Below are positions 18,004-24,404 of a stretch of DNA of 39,832 nucleotides, piece after piece. This DNA comes from an uncultured bacterium. Lineage in GTDB: Bacteria > Patescibacteriota > Minisyncoccia > Phycocordibacterales > UBA5272. Positions within the stretch are counted from its first letter, which is position 1, and each line of letters opens with the position of its first letter. The notes under the pieces are model-generated. The model did not search any database, was not told the DNA's origin, and was given only the letters and a program-made list of their open reading frames with translations. Position numbers and translations under genes: made by a program. The stretch is taken from NCBI GenBank assembly GCA_903875555.1, contig CAIQWN010000033.1, positions 1 through 39,832 of the forward strand, in the 5' to 3' direction.

Positions 18004-18035
18004 GTGCCACGAAGTAAATATTTATTGCGTGGCAC
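18004..18035 (+). terminator. Terminator of the 188-aa orphan
   Basis: GTGCCACG (18004-18011) pairs with CGTGGCAC (18028-18035) around a 16-nt AT-rich loop, followed by TTATCATTTTT. It lies inside the region bounded by the 36-bp repeats. Confidence 0.65.
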
Positions 18036-18048
18036 TTATCATTTTTGT

Positions 18049-18084
18049 AATAAAAAACATAAAACACAAGGAAGTCAATGGTTT
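18049..18084 (+). repeat. 36-bp direct repeat flanking an orphan cassette, copy 2
   Basis: Exact copy of 17307-17342, ending 17 nt before the mreB extended -10 element. Confidence 0.93.
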
Positions 18085-18101
18085 TAAGTTGATTGCCATG
18101 G

Positions 18102-18110
18102 TGTTATAAT
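18102..18110 (+). promoter_or_regulatory. Extended -10 promoter of mreB (first copy)
   Basis: TGT-TATAAT lies 9 nt before the ATG at 18120. It fixes that start; an upstream in-frame reading would begin inside the promoter. Confidence 0.65.
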
Positions 18111-18119
18111 GCGCTCACT

Positions 18120-19133
18120 ATGAGTTTTTTCTCTAAAAAAATTGGTATAGATTTGGGGACGGCAAATACTTTAGTTTTTGTTCCAGGAAAAGGAATTGTT
18201 CTTATTGAACCTTCTGTGGTGGCTGTTTCTCAAACAGAAAATAAAATATTAGCTGTTGGAAGTGAGGCGAAAGATATGATTGGAAAAACCCCTGATTCAA
18301 TTATTGCTTATCGTCCAATGCGTGACGGAGTGATCGCGGATTATCGTGTCACAGAAGCCATGCTTCGTTATTATATAAATAAGGCACTGGGCTCTTATAA
18401 TTTTTGGAAGCCGGATGTGATGATTTCTGTGCCTGCGGGTGTGACAGGAACAGAACGTCGTGCCGTTATTGAAGCTGCTATAAACGCCGGAGCAAAAAAT
18501 GCTTATGTTGTAAAAGAACCAATACTTGCAGCTATTGGTGCAGGTATTCCTATTCATGAAGCAAAAGGAAGAATGATTGTAGATATTGGAGGAGGAACAA
18601 CTGATGTGGCCGTAATTTCTCTTGGTGGTATTGTTTGTTCTACATCTGTTAAATGTGCTGGGGATAAAATTGATCAAGCGATAATTGATTATATAAAAAA
18701 GACTTATAATCTTGCAATTGGAGATCAGACAGCTGAAGAAATAAAAATAAAAATTGGATCAGCTCTTCCTATTGAAGAAGAACTTGTAATGAAAGTAAAA
18801 GGTAGAGATTTTATTGCTGGACTTCCAAGAACTGTTGAGATAAGAACAAATGAGATTGTAAAAGCTATAGATAAAGAATTACGTTTAATGGTTAAAGCAA
18901 TTAAGGATGTTCTTCAAGAAACCCCACCGGAACTTGCTAGTGATATTATTGATAATGGAATAATTATGTCAGGTGGATCATCAATGCTTGCCAATCTTCC
19001 AGATTTAGTTGAGAGAAGAACTGGTGTAAAGGCAGTACTTGCTCCTGATGCATTTTATTGTGTTGTTAAGGGAACTGGAGTTGCACTCGAACATTTGGAT
19101 ACGTACAAAAAATCTATCTTCACAAAACGCTAA
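18120..19133 (+). CDS. mreB: Rod-shape actin homologue MreB (stand-alone copy)
   Basis: MreB forms membrane-bound filaments that guide lateral wall synthesis. The 337-aa protein has the actin-fold motifs KIGIDLGTANTLVFVPG (phosphate 1), MIVDIGGGTTDVAVIS (phosphate 2) and GIIMSGGSSMLANLPDLV (adenosine), plus an amphipathic N-terminus (MSFFSKK). It is a single-gene unit, away from mreC. A second MreB lies at 26529, so the window encodes two paralogues. DnaK is excluded by the MreB-specific motifs and length. Confidence 0.95.
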   Translation: MSFFSKKIGIDLGTANTLVFVPGKGIVLIEPSVVAVSQTENKILAVGSEAKDMIGKTPDSIIAYRPMRDGVIADYRVTEAMLRYYINKALGSYNFWKPDVMISVPAGVTGTERRAVIEAAINAGAKNAYVVKEPILAAIGAGIPIHEAKGRMIVDIGGGTTDVAVISLGGIVCSTSVKCAGDKIDQAIIDYIKKTYNLAIGDQTAEEIKIKIGSALPIEEELVMKVKGRDFIAGLPRTVEIRTNEIVKAIDKELRLMVKAIKDVLQETPPELASDIIDNGIIMSGGSSMLANLPDLVERRTGVKAVLAPDAFYCVVKGTGVALEHLDTYKKSIFTKR

Positions 19134-19136
19134 TAA

Positions 19137-19164
19137 GGGTGTCATTCCCGCGAAAGCGGGAATC
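19137..19164 (+). repeat. Palindromic repeat pair without gene, left arm
   Basis: 28 bp exactly inverted at 19220-19247; internally ATTCCCGC-GAAA-GCGGGAAT. It is the same family as the repeats bounding the GIY-YIG gene at 9041-9398. It follows the mreB stop by a few bases and can also serve as its terminator. Confidence 0.88.
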
Positions 19165-19219
19165 CAGTGTTAAGAATTTTAAATTTGTAATTTTTTAATG
19201 AAATACAAAATGAAACCTA

Positions 19220-19247
19220 GATTCCCGCTTTCGCGGGAATGACACCC
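19220..19247 (-). repeat. Palindromic repeat pair without gene, right arm
   Basis: Exact reverse complement of 19137-19164, with 55 nt of AT-rich sequence between the arms that contains no ORF. Confidence 0.88.
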
Positions 19248-19321
19248 AAAATAGTGACACAAAAATAATTTTCTGACAACAACATTTTTTAATGCTTTGT
19301 GAACTGTTTTTAAATTTTTGT

Positions 19322-19350
19322 TTAAGATAAACTTTCGATTAAAGTAGTTT
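19322..19350 (+). promoter_or_regulatory. Weak -35/-10 candidate for the 168-aa orphan
   Basis: TTAAGA and TAGTTT with a 17-bp spacer, 45 nt before the start. The match to consensus is weak; it is offered because of the same layout before the other orphan genes. Confidence 0.25.
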
Positions 19351-19395
19351 TCGTAATTTACAGCAGTTCGTTAATTAATTATTTGGGAGATCGTC

Positions 19396-19902
19396 ATGGC
19401 AAAGATACAAGAGTTTCAAGCGCCTAAAGATGATCTCTTTGGGTTTGATAGCAAGACAGTGAGTGTTGTTCCTGTTAGTGAAATGTTTTATGGAAAAGTA
19501 GTTGATGAAGTAATTAAAAATTATCAATCATTAATTAAAAAAATAACTGTCGACGTTGTCACAAAATATTCCATTTTATCTGGAGTGATTTTTGTTCGCA
19601 GGGGAAAGAATAGTTTTGCTTTTTATGTTCATGTTGAAACAATAAGTAAAGAAGGTATTGTAAAGTTTTCTTTCACCACTAATCGTCTTTATGGTGAGAC
19701 ATTAAGATTAAATGAATGCCTATCTTTTGTTTTACAAGAATGTGGTTTGTGTGATTTACACCAACCTCTTTCCATACACAATGGACATCTTTCTGGTTTT
19801 ATTAATATATCTGACGCTGTTTATATTCAGGAGTCAGAAAAAAGTATTGGTATGTATTATTTGAAGGATGAGATAAGTACAAAGCAAGAAGGTTTGTTTT
19901 AG
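19396..19902 (+). CDS. Orphan soluble protein, unknown function
   Basis: I do not recognise this 168-aa protein. It has no signal or membrane segment. It starts AKIQEFQAPKDDLFGF, has a central strand-rich part (SGVIFVRRGKNSFAFYVHVE) and a Cys/Leu-rich segment (LSFVLQECGLCDLHQPLSIH). The Shine-Dalgarno is GGGAGA at 19385-19390, 5 nt before the ATG. Its stop codon lies inside the stem of its own terminator. It sits between the gene-less palindrome pair and the delta'-like gene. Confidence 0.75.
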   Translation: MAKIQEFQAPKDDLFGFDSKTVSVVPVSEMFYGKVVDEVIKNYQSLIKKITVDVVTKYSILSGVIFVRRGKNSFAFYVHVETISKEGIVKFSFTTNRLYGETLRLNECLSFVLQECGLCDLHQPLSIHNGHLSGFINISDAVYIQESEKSIGMYYLKDEISTKQEGLF

Positions 19903-19936
19903 AGTGTGGTTCGATATTATGTGTCGTCCACACTCT
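19901..19936 (+). terminator. Terminator of the 168-aa orphan
   Basis: AGAGTGTGG (19901-19909) pairs with CCACACTCT (19928-19936), followed by GTTTGTTTTT. The gene's TAG stop (19900-19902) overlaps the first arm. Confidence 0.8.
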
Positions 19937-19945
19937 GTTTGTTTT

Positions 19946-19954
19946 TGTTATACT
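19946..19954 (+). promoter_or_regulatory. Extended -10 promoter of the delta'-like gene
   Basis: TGT-TATACT ends 6 nt before the ATG at 19961. It overlaps the T-rich tail of the preceding terminator. Confidence 0.65.
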
Positions 19955-19960
19955 TAAAAA

Positions 19961-20614
19961 ATGAAATTAAAGGACTTACCAAATAGTCAGGTGATATTGA
20001 TTGTCGATGATGCAAGGCAAGACCTTGCAGAAAATTTTTGGAGTGAGATAAAAAATGAACACTCTCCAAATATTTTTATAAACAAAACTGTGGTTGATAT
20101 GGATACGGGTAGGAATATTATTTCTTGGGCGAATACACCTTTTAATGGAAACAAAACTTGTATAATTTCTTTTCATACAATAACTCTTCCAACCCAGAAT
20201 TCATTACTTAAGGTTTTAGAAGAAGTTAAAAACGGTATTGGTTTTATTTTAATAACAAGCAATGAAGAGGCCTTGATTCCAACAGTTCTTTCAAGATTAC
20301 ATAAAATCAAGAAGCAAGAATCAAGAAGCAAGAATCAAGAAGACGCACAAAAATTCTTTGAAACTAAATCAACAGAAAGGATGAAATTAAAAAGTGTAGT
20401 GGGGCTTTTAAATCAAGAAGATGAAGAGGGGAGAAAAGACAGAGAAGCAGTTAAAAGTTTTATTTCAGATTTAATTAAATTTGGCAGAGAAAATAATTTA
20501 GAAAGTAAAAAATTAATTAAATTAATTGAAATGGAAAATTATGCAGGTGATCCGTCAGCCAGTGGAAAAACCATCGTAGAATTTATTTCACTTTACTTGC
20601 CCGTTATACGTTGA
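19961..20614 (+). CDS. DNA polymerase III delta'-like clamp-loader subunit
   Basis: The 217-aa protein shows the conserved delta'/DnaX stretch: LPTQNSLLKVLEEVKNGIGF, then LITSNEEALIPTVLSRLHKI, equivalent to the sensor-1/SRC region of clamp-loader subunits. There is no Walker A motif, as expected for delta' (HolB). At 217 aa it is much shorter than HolB (about 330 aa): the N-terminal AAA+ part is reduced and the C-terminal collar is minimal. A 14-bp tandem repeat encodes the KKQESRSKNQED segment right after the SR(C)-like motif. The start follows a leaderless promoter. The role as a true clamp-loader subunit is inferred. Confidence 0.72.
   Translation: MKLKDLPNSQVILIVDDARQDLAENFWSEIKNEHSPNIFINKTVVDMDTGRNIISWANTPFNGNKTCIISFHTITLPTQNSLLKVLEEVKNGIGFILITSNEEALIPTVLSRLHKIKKQESRSKNQEDAQKFFETKSTERMKLKSVVGLLNQEDEEGRKDREAVKSFISDLIKFGRENNLESKKLIKLIEMENYAGDPSASGKTIVEFISLYLPVIR
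20305..20342 (+). repeat. 14-bp tandem repeat inside the delta'-like gene
   Basis: About 2.7 copies of AATCAAGAAGCAAG. Since 14 is not a multiple of 3, each copy is read in a different frame, giving the charged segment IKKQESRSKNQED. Confidence 0.85.
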
Positions 20615-20620
20615 TATACT
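20612..20620 (+). promoter_or_regulatory. Extended -10 promoter of the FKBP gene
   Basis: TGA-TATACT; its TGA is the stop codon of the delta'-like gene. It lies 14 nt before the ATG at 20635, giving a leader of about 8 nt. Confidence 0.5.
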
Positions 20621-20634
20621 TTTGTGTATTCCTT

Positions 20635-21105
20635 ATGAAAAATAAAGCAACATATATTGTAATTATTACAGTTATTATTATCGGGTGTGTGGTATTTTTT
20701 ACACAAAAAAAGAAAAATGATTTATTAAAATCAAATTTAAATATTAATTCAACAACATCTATGACAACAGAAACATCAGGACTTATTATCGAAGATAAAA
20801 TTATTGGAACAGGGACAGAGGCGAAAGCTGGAGATAGTGTGACAGTTCATTATGTTGGCTCACTTTTAAATGGAACTATTTTTGATGCCTCAAGGAATCA
20901 CGGAGATCAAGGATTTACTTTTTTACTAGGTGCAGGACAAGTAATTAAGGGTTGGGATCAAGGTGTTGCTGGTATGAAAGTTGGCGGAAAAAGAAAACTT
21001 ACAATTCCTGCTGATCTTGCATATGGTAGTCAAGCTGTTGGAGGTGTGATTCCAGCTAACTCAACACTTATTTTTGAGGTAGAACTTTTGAAAGTTGGGA
21101 AATAA
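20635..21105 (+). CDS. Membrane-anchored FKBP-type peptidyl-prolyl isomerase
   Basis: The 156-aa protein has an N-terminal anchor (about residues 6-23), a Ser/Thr/Asn linker and an FKBP domain with VTVHYVGSLLNGTIFDAS, FLLGAGQVIKGWDQGVAGM, GGKRKLTIPADLAYG and IPANSTLIFEVELL, the complete single-domain FKBP consensus. It likely acts outside the cytoplasmic membrane, as the second anchored PPIase in the window. An in-frame start 24 nt upstream would overlap the promoter and the preceding gene. A 20-bp hairpin ends the transcript. Confidence 0.93.
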   Translation: MKNKATYIVIITVIIIGCVVFFTQKKKNDLLKSNLNINSTTSMTTETSGLIIEDKIIGTGTEAKAGDSVTVHYVGSLLNGTIFDASRNHGDQGFTFLLGAGQVIKGWDQGVAGMKVGGKRKLTIPADLAYGSQAVGGVIPANSTLIFEVELLKVGK

Positions 21106-21146
21106 AGGTAACTACCCCTATGCAAAGCATAGGGGTAGTTACCTTT
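21104..21146 (+). terminator. Perfect 20-bp hairpin with AAA triloop after the FKBP gene
   Basis: Arms 21104-21123 and 21127-21146, fully complementary and followed by TTAA. The FKBP stop codon (TAA, 21103-21105) lies at the base of the stem. Confidence 0.82.
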
Positions 21147-21262
21147 TTAACTCCTCAACTCGAAAAAGAAAAAGATTACTTTTAAATTAGTCTACGGCCA
21201 AGCCGCGAATCTGTTGATTCGTTTACGTCGTCAATAAAAAATATTTCAGAAATTAATTTTAC

Positions 21263-21291
21263 TTGTTATAAATTAAATAGTGTGGTATTGT
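21263..21291 (+). promoter_or_regulatory. Promoter (-35/-10) of the 71-aa orphan
   Basis: TTGTTA and TATTGT separated by 17 bp, 41 nt before the start at 21333. Confidence 0.4.
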
Positions 21292-21332
21292 TTGGTGTAA
21301 GTTTCCCTAATTAATTTTTAATGGAGAAAAAA

Positions 21333-21548
21333 ATGAGCAAAGGAGAGTTTAGTGATGAGAGTGGTCTTTTTGATTCTTTTCCGGAAATTGATTTTAATCG
21401 CTTGCGTGCAAGTAAAGAAAAAGGACCTGATAACTTTTTTAGCAGAGGTGATGAGACAGATTTTGTCACACTGCCTCAGTTGTTACCAAGAAAAAAACAA
21501 GAACCATTGGATCTTGACACGATACCTTTTCTTGTGAATTTTAAGTAA
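21333..21548 (+). CDS. Small acidic orphan protein, unknown function
   Basis: I do not recognise this 71-aa hydrophilic protein (MSKGEFSDESGLFDSFPEID...). It is rich in D/E/S/P with few hydrophobic runs and is probably largely disordered. An ATG 12 nt upstream is in frame, but that ATG contains part of the Shine-Dalgarno (GGAG, 6 nt before 21333), so the second ATG is chosen. A GC-rich hairpin follows (21573-21593). It is a single-gene unit between FKBP and frr. Confidence 0.6.
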   Translation: MSKGEFSDESGLFDSFPEIDFNRLRASKEKGPDNFFSRGDETDFVTLPQLLPRKKQEPLDLDTIPFLVNFK

Positions 21549-21572
21549 TATTGTGTGGTCTGTTTTTTAGTT

Positions 21573-21593
21573 CCGCTGCCCTTTGGGTGGCGG
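21573..21593 (+). terminator. Terminator of the 71-aa orphan
   Basis: CCGCTGCCC pairs with GGGTGGCGG (two G-T pairs) around TTT, followed by TTTGTGTT. The frr extended -10 begins 4 nt later. Confidence 0.6.
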
Positions 21594-21597
21594 TTTG

Positions 21598-21606
21598 TGT
21601 TATAAT
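21598..21606 (+). promoter_or_regulatory. Extended -10 promoter of frr
   Basis: TGT-TATAAT, 26 nt before the ATG at 21633. The leader of about 20 nt has no evident Shine-Dalgarno. Confidence 0.65.
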
Positions 21607-21632
21607 CTAATTTATAAATTAAAAATTACACT

Positions 21633-22181
21633 ATGTATAATTTCAATCAAGTAAAAGAAAGTAAAGAGAAAATAATTGAATGGTTACTAAAAGAGTATTC
21701 TTCTATTTCAACAGGTAGAGCTTCTCCACAAATTTTAGATATCATATCTATAAATATGTATGGATCAAGAACTCAAATCGCTCATTGTTCAGCGATTTCT
21801 ATAGAGGATGCTAGAACACTGCGCGTTTCTCCTTGGGATAAAAATATAATCCACGATATCGAAAAAGCAATTAATGAAGCAGATCTTGGACTCTCTGTTT
21901 CTTCAGATGATCAAGGTTTACGTGTTCATTTTCCTATGCTTACAACAGAGACTAGAGCAAAACTTGTAAAAGTTTTAAAAGAAAAACTTGAAGATGCTCG
22001 TGTGAAGATACGTTCTTTACGTGAAGATACAAATAGAGACATTGATGCTCGTGGTAAAGATTCAGAGTTTGGTGAAGATGAAAGAATGAAATATCGTGAA
22101 GAGATGCAAAAAATAACTGATGAAGCAAATGCCGAATTTGAAAATTTATTTGAAAGAAAAGAAAAAGAAGTAATGGGTTAA
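21633..22181 (+). CDS. frr: Ribosome recycling factor
   Basis: RRF splits post-termination ribosomes together with EF-G. The 182-aa protein has the typical three-helix bundle sequence: EWLLKEYSSISTGRASPQIL at the N-terminus, the domain II strands (YGSRTQIAHCSAISIEDART), and the long C-terminal helices (LVKVLKEKLEDARVKIRSLRED, DERMKYREEMQKITDEANAE). Length and motifs are normal. It is a single-gene unit ended by the hairpin at 22202-22231. Confidence 0.96.
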   Translation: MYNFNQVKESKEKIIEWLLKEYSSISTGRASPQILDIISINMYGSRTQIAHCSAISIEDARTLRVSPWDKNIIHDIEKAINEADLGLSVSSDDQGLRVHFPMLTTETRAKLVKVLKEKLEDARVKIRSLREDTNRDIDARGKDSEFGEDERMKYREEMQKITDEANAEFENLFERKEKEVMG

Positions 22182-22201
22182 AAAGTCAAAAATAAGAAAT
22201 A

Positions 22202-22231
22202 AACAAGGCGAGCCTATGGCTCGCCTTTGTT
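22202..22231. terminator. Bidirectional terminator between frr and the 22244 gene
   Basis: GGCGAGCC-TAT-GGCTCGCC with A-rich and T-rich flanks (AACAA...TTTGTT). It lies between two converging genes. Confidence 0.8.
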
Positions 22232-22243
22232 GTCAGTGATATT

Positions 22244-22564
22244 TCAACTGAGAACATCCTTACTTTTTTTCGTTGGTTTTTTGGGATCCTCTGATAATTT
22301 CTTTTTTGCACCGTTTGCACAGTCAATAAACATTTTCTGCGGTATCTTTTCGTATTCGATATCCGCTGAAAAGTTTATTGTTATCATGCTTGGTTGACCA
22401 AATGATTTGCTTGCGACACATACAAGTGGGCCAAGCCTTTCTTCGTGAACCTGAGAAGGTGGATAGGTATATACCTGTGTAGATTGCTGGGCAAATGCTT
22501 GGTCGCCGTTTAGAAAGATCATAACCCAGTATGTAACGAATAAAACTCTAAAGATCATGTTCAT
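22244..22564 (-). CDS. Small secreted orphan protein
   Basis: The 106-aa protein begins with a signal peptide (MNMIFRVLFVTYWVMIFLNG) with a likely cleavage after AFA at about residue 25. The mature part of about 80 aa contains two cysteines (VCVASKSFGQ and FIDCANGAKK) that could form a disulfide, and a very basic Lys-rich C-terminus. I do not recognise a family. The Shine-Dalgarno GGGAG at 22571-22575 is 6 nt from the ATG. A good -35/-10 promoter is at 22598-22626. It is one of the few exported orphans in the window. Confidence 0.72.
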   Translation of the reverse strand: MNMIFRVLFVTYWVMIFLNGDQAFAQQSTQVYTYPPSQVHEERLGPLVCVASKSFGQPSMITINFSADIEYEKIPQKMFIDCANGAKKKLSEDPKKPTKKSKDVLS

Positions 22565-22597
22565 GTTTTACTCCCGTTGGTGATTTTGAACTTTTAA

Positions 22598-22626
22598 ATA
22601 ATAACACTTATTTAGTTTTTGGTCAA
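22598..22626 (-). promoter_or_regulatory. Promoter (-35/-10) of the secreted orphan
   Basis: On the minus strand TTGACC (22621-22626), a 17-bp spacer, and TATTAT (22598-22603). This is a near-consensus sigma-70 promoter 33 nt from the start. Confidence 0.65.
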
Positions 22627-22670
22627 ATTAAATTTATTTTGATAAATTTTATGTTTCTTGTAAAGTTTTC

Positions 22671-22679
22671 TGTTATACT
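22671..22679 (+). promoter_or_regulatory. Extended -10 promoter of rseP
   Basis: TGT-TATACT ends 6 nt before the ATG at 22686; predicted leaderless. Confidence 0.68.
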
Positions 22680-22685
22680 CTTCAT

Positions 22686-23777
22686 ATGTTCATAATTCTA
22701 TTTTTTATAATTTTACTTGCACTTGTTTTTGTTCACGAGTTTGGTCACTTTATTACAGCTAAATGGGTTGGGATGAGAGTTGATGAATTTGCCTTTGGAT
22801 TTCCTCCTCGAATTTTTTCTAAAAAAGTTGGTGAGACAGAATATTCTGTGAATGCTTTACCTCTTGGTGGTTATGTTTCTATTTACGGAGAGAATGGAGA
22901 GAAAGATGATGTTGCAAAAACTGACAAAAGAAGTTTTGGTAATCGTCCAATTTGGTCTCAGCTTTTTGTCTTGTCTGCCGGAGTAATTATGAATATTTTA
23001 TTTGCTTATTTTATTTTTGTTGTTACCTCTATTGGTAATACAGAAATAACTTTGAGTGATAATCAAAAATTTTTAGGTAAAGTTAAAGAAACAAGTGTGA
23101 TTGTTTTAGATACAAGTAAAGGTAGTCCAGTACAAATGGCAGGGATTAAAGCAGGTGACAGACTTTTGAATTTAGAAAGTCGCGGTGCAAAAATAAAAGG
23201 AGATACCGCAGAGAAAACAATTTCTTTTATCGAATCACATATAAATGAACCAATCAAAATAACTTACAAAGATTTAAATAATAAAATAAAAGATACAACA
23301 ATTACAGGTGTTTATGGAATTTTAGAAAACAAAAAAGCTCTTGGTATAGCATTGGATACAGTTGGGGTTATAGATGCTAGTTTCGGTGATGCTATTGTTT
23401 TAGGTAAAGATAAATTAAAAAATATTTTCTTTGCAGTTTTTGGCGGAATGTATCATATAGGGGATTCTGTTTTACATGGAGAAAATGTTATTAATTCTTT
23501 CGTTGGGCCGATTGGTATAGCCAAGATGGTTGATGATACAAAAGCTTTTGGTTTTGTTGCACTACTTACTTTTACTGCAGTTCTTTCTGTTAATCTTGCG
23601 ATATTTAATTCATTACCATTACCAGCACTCGACGGGGGAAGATTTTTAATTATTATTTTAGAAACAATTTTCAAAAAGAAAGTTCCAATAAAAATAATGA
23701 CAATAATGAACAGTTTCTTTTTCTTGTTGTTAATTATTATGTTGATCGCAGTTACTGTGAAGGATATTATAAAGTAG
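22686..23777 (+). CDS. rseP: Site-2 protease RseP family (M50 zinc metalloprotease)
   Basis: This intramembrane protease cleaves transmembrane segments, for example of anti-sigma factors or signal peptides. The 363-aa protein has the HEFGH zinc site at residues 17-21 in the first helix, the GGYVSIYGEN strand, one central PDZ domain (about 115-205, QMAGIKAGDRLLNLES) and the second metal motif NSLPLPALDGGR in a late helix, followed by a C-terminal helix. The length fits the one-PDZ form. It is a single-gene unit. Confidence 0.95.
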   Translation: MFIILFFIILLALVFVHEFGHFITAKWVGMRVDEFAFGFPPRIFSKKVGETEYSVNALPLGGYVSIYGENGEKDDVAKTDKRSFGNRPIWSQLFVLSAGVIMNILFAYFIFVVTSIGNTEITLSDNQKFLGKVKETSVIVLDTSKGSPVQMAGIKAGDRLLNLESRGAKIKGDTAEKTISFIESHINEPIKITYKDLNNKIKDTTITGVYGILENKKALGIALDTVGVIDASFGDAIVLGKDKLKNIFFAVFGGMYHIGDSVLHGENVINSFVGPIGIAKMVDDTKAFGFVALLTFTAVLSVNLAIFNSLPLPALDGGRFLIIILETIFKKKVPIKIMTIMNSFFFLLLIIMLIAVTVKDIIK

Positions 23778-23785
23778 TTATTTAT

Positions 23786-23814
23786 TAGACAAGTATAATG
23801 TAGTGTGTTAGTGT
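23786..23814 (+). promoter_or_regulatory. Possible -35/-10 promoter of the 141-aa orphan
   Basis: TAGACA and TAGTGT with 17 bp between them. TAGTGTATTA also occurs before the orphan at 17417. A TATAAT at 23795-23800 is an alternative -10. Confidence 0.35.
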
Positions 23815-23863
23815 ATTAGTGTGTTGGGTGTGAGTTGTCCTTTTAATCTATTGGGAGAGTGTT

Positions 23864-24289
23864 ATGAAAAACGCCTATGCTACAATCAATGAACTCATTC
23901 TTTTTTTGAAAGAATTGAAAAAAGAATTTGGGGAGGGTCAGTCGTTGTCGCATTTATCTATGTCTCAAATCAAAGATGTTCTATTTCTTGAAGTATTAAT
24001 GGATGCAAAAAACACAGAGAGTATTAAGAAAATTTTTGAACACAGACATCTTTTTGACGACGAGGATTATAAAGTCAAAACGCGAAGATTCTCTTTGTTG
24101 TTGCAAAAATGGGTATCGGTATGTAACACAGAAGAAGAGTTAATTCATTTGCGTTGGGCTAGTGGTATAAATAACCCAGATATGATTACCGATTATCGTG
24201 ATTTTGTTGAAAAATATTACGATCGCCTCGATCAATTTAAAAAAGAAAAAAATAAAAGTGGTCTTGGCTTCAAAGGTGTCCAAGATTGA
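23864..24289 (+). CDS. Orphan helical protein, unknown function
   Basis: The 141-aa protein is soluble, highly charged and predicted all-alpha (INELILFLKELKKEFGEG, VLMDAKNTESIKKIFEHRHLF, RRFSLLLQKWVSVCNTEEEL). I do not recognise a family. The Shine-Dalgarno GGGAGAG (23853-23859) lies 4 nt from the ATG. A GC-rich terminator follows at 24299-24328. It is a single-gene unit between rseP and proS. Confidence 0.75.
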   Translation: MKNAYATINELILFLKELKKEFGEGQSLSHLSMSQIKDVLFLEVLMDAKNTESIKKIFEHRHLFDDEDYKVKTRRFSLLLQKWVSVCNTEEELIHLRWASGINNPDMITDYRDFVEKYYDRLDQFKKEKNKSGLGFKGVQD

Positions 24290-24298
24290 GACACGGTC

Positions 24299-24328
24299 AT
24301 CCCCGTTCGCGTAATTGCGGACGGGGAT
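24299..24328 (+). terminator. Terminator of the 141-aa orphan
   Basis: ATCCCCGTTCGC (24299-24310) pairs with GCGGACGGGGAT (24317-24328, one T-G pair), loop GTAATT, then TTGTAATTT. Confidence 0.75.
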
Positions 24329-24338
24329 TTGTAATTTC

Positions 24339-24378
24339 TTCCGCGTTATTCTGCGTTACGTCTGCGTGTTTCTGTGGT
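24339..24378. repeat. Intergenic TCTGCGTT repeat, copy 2
   Basis: About 30 of 40 bases match 4989-5028. It lies between an orphan terminator and the proS promoter, mirroring copy 1 before pilT. Confidence 0.55.
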
Positions 24379-24389
24379 TTTATTTTTTA

Positions 24390-24398
24390 TGTTAAAAT
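24390..24398 (+). promoter_or_regulatory. Extended -10 promoter of proS
   Basis: TGT-TAAAAT ends 6 nt before the ATG at 24405; predicted leaderless. Confidence 0.65.
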
Positions 24399-24404
24399 AA
24401 AACA

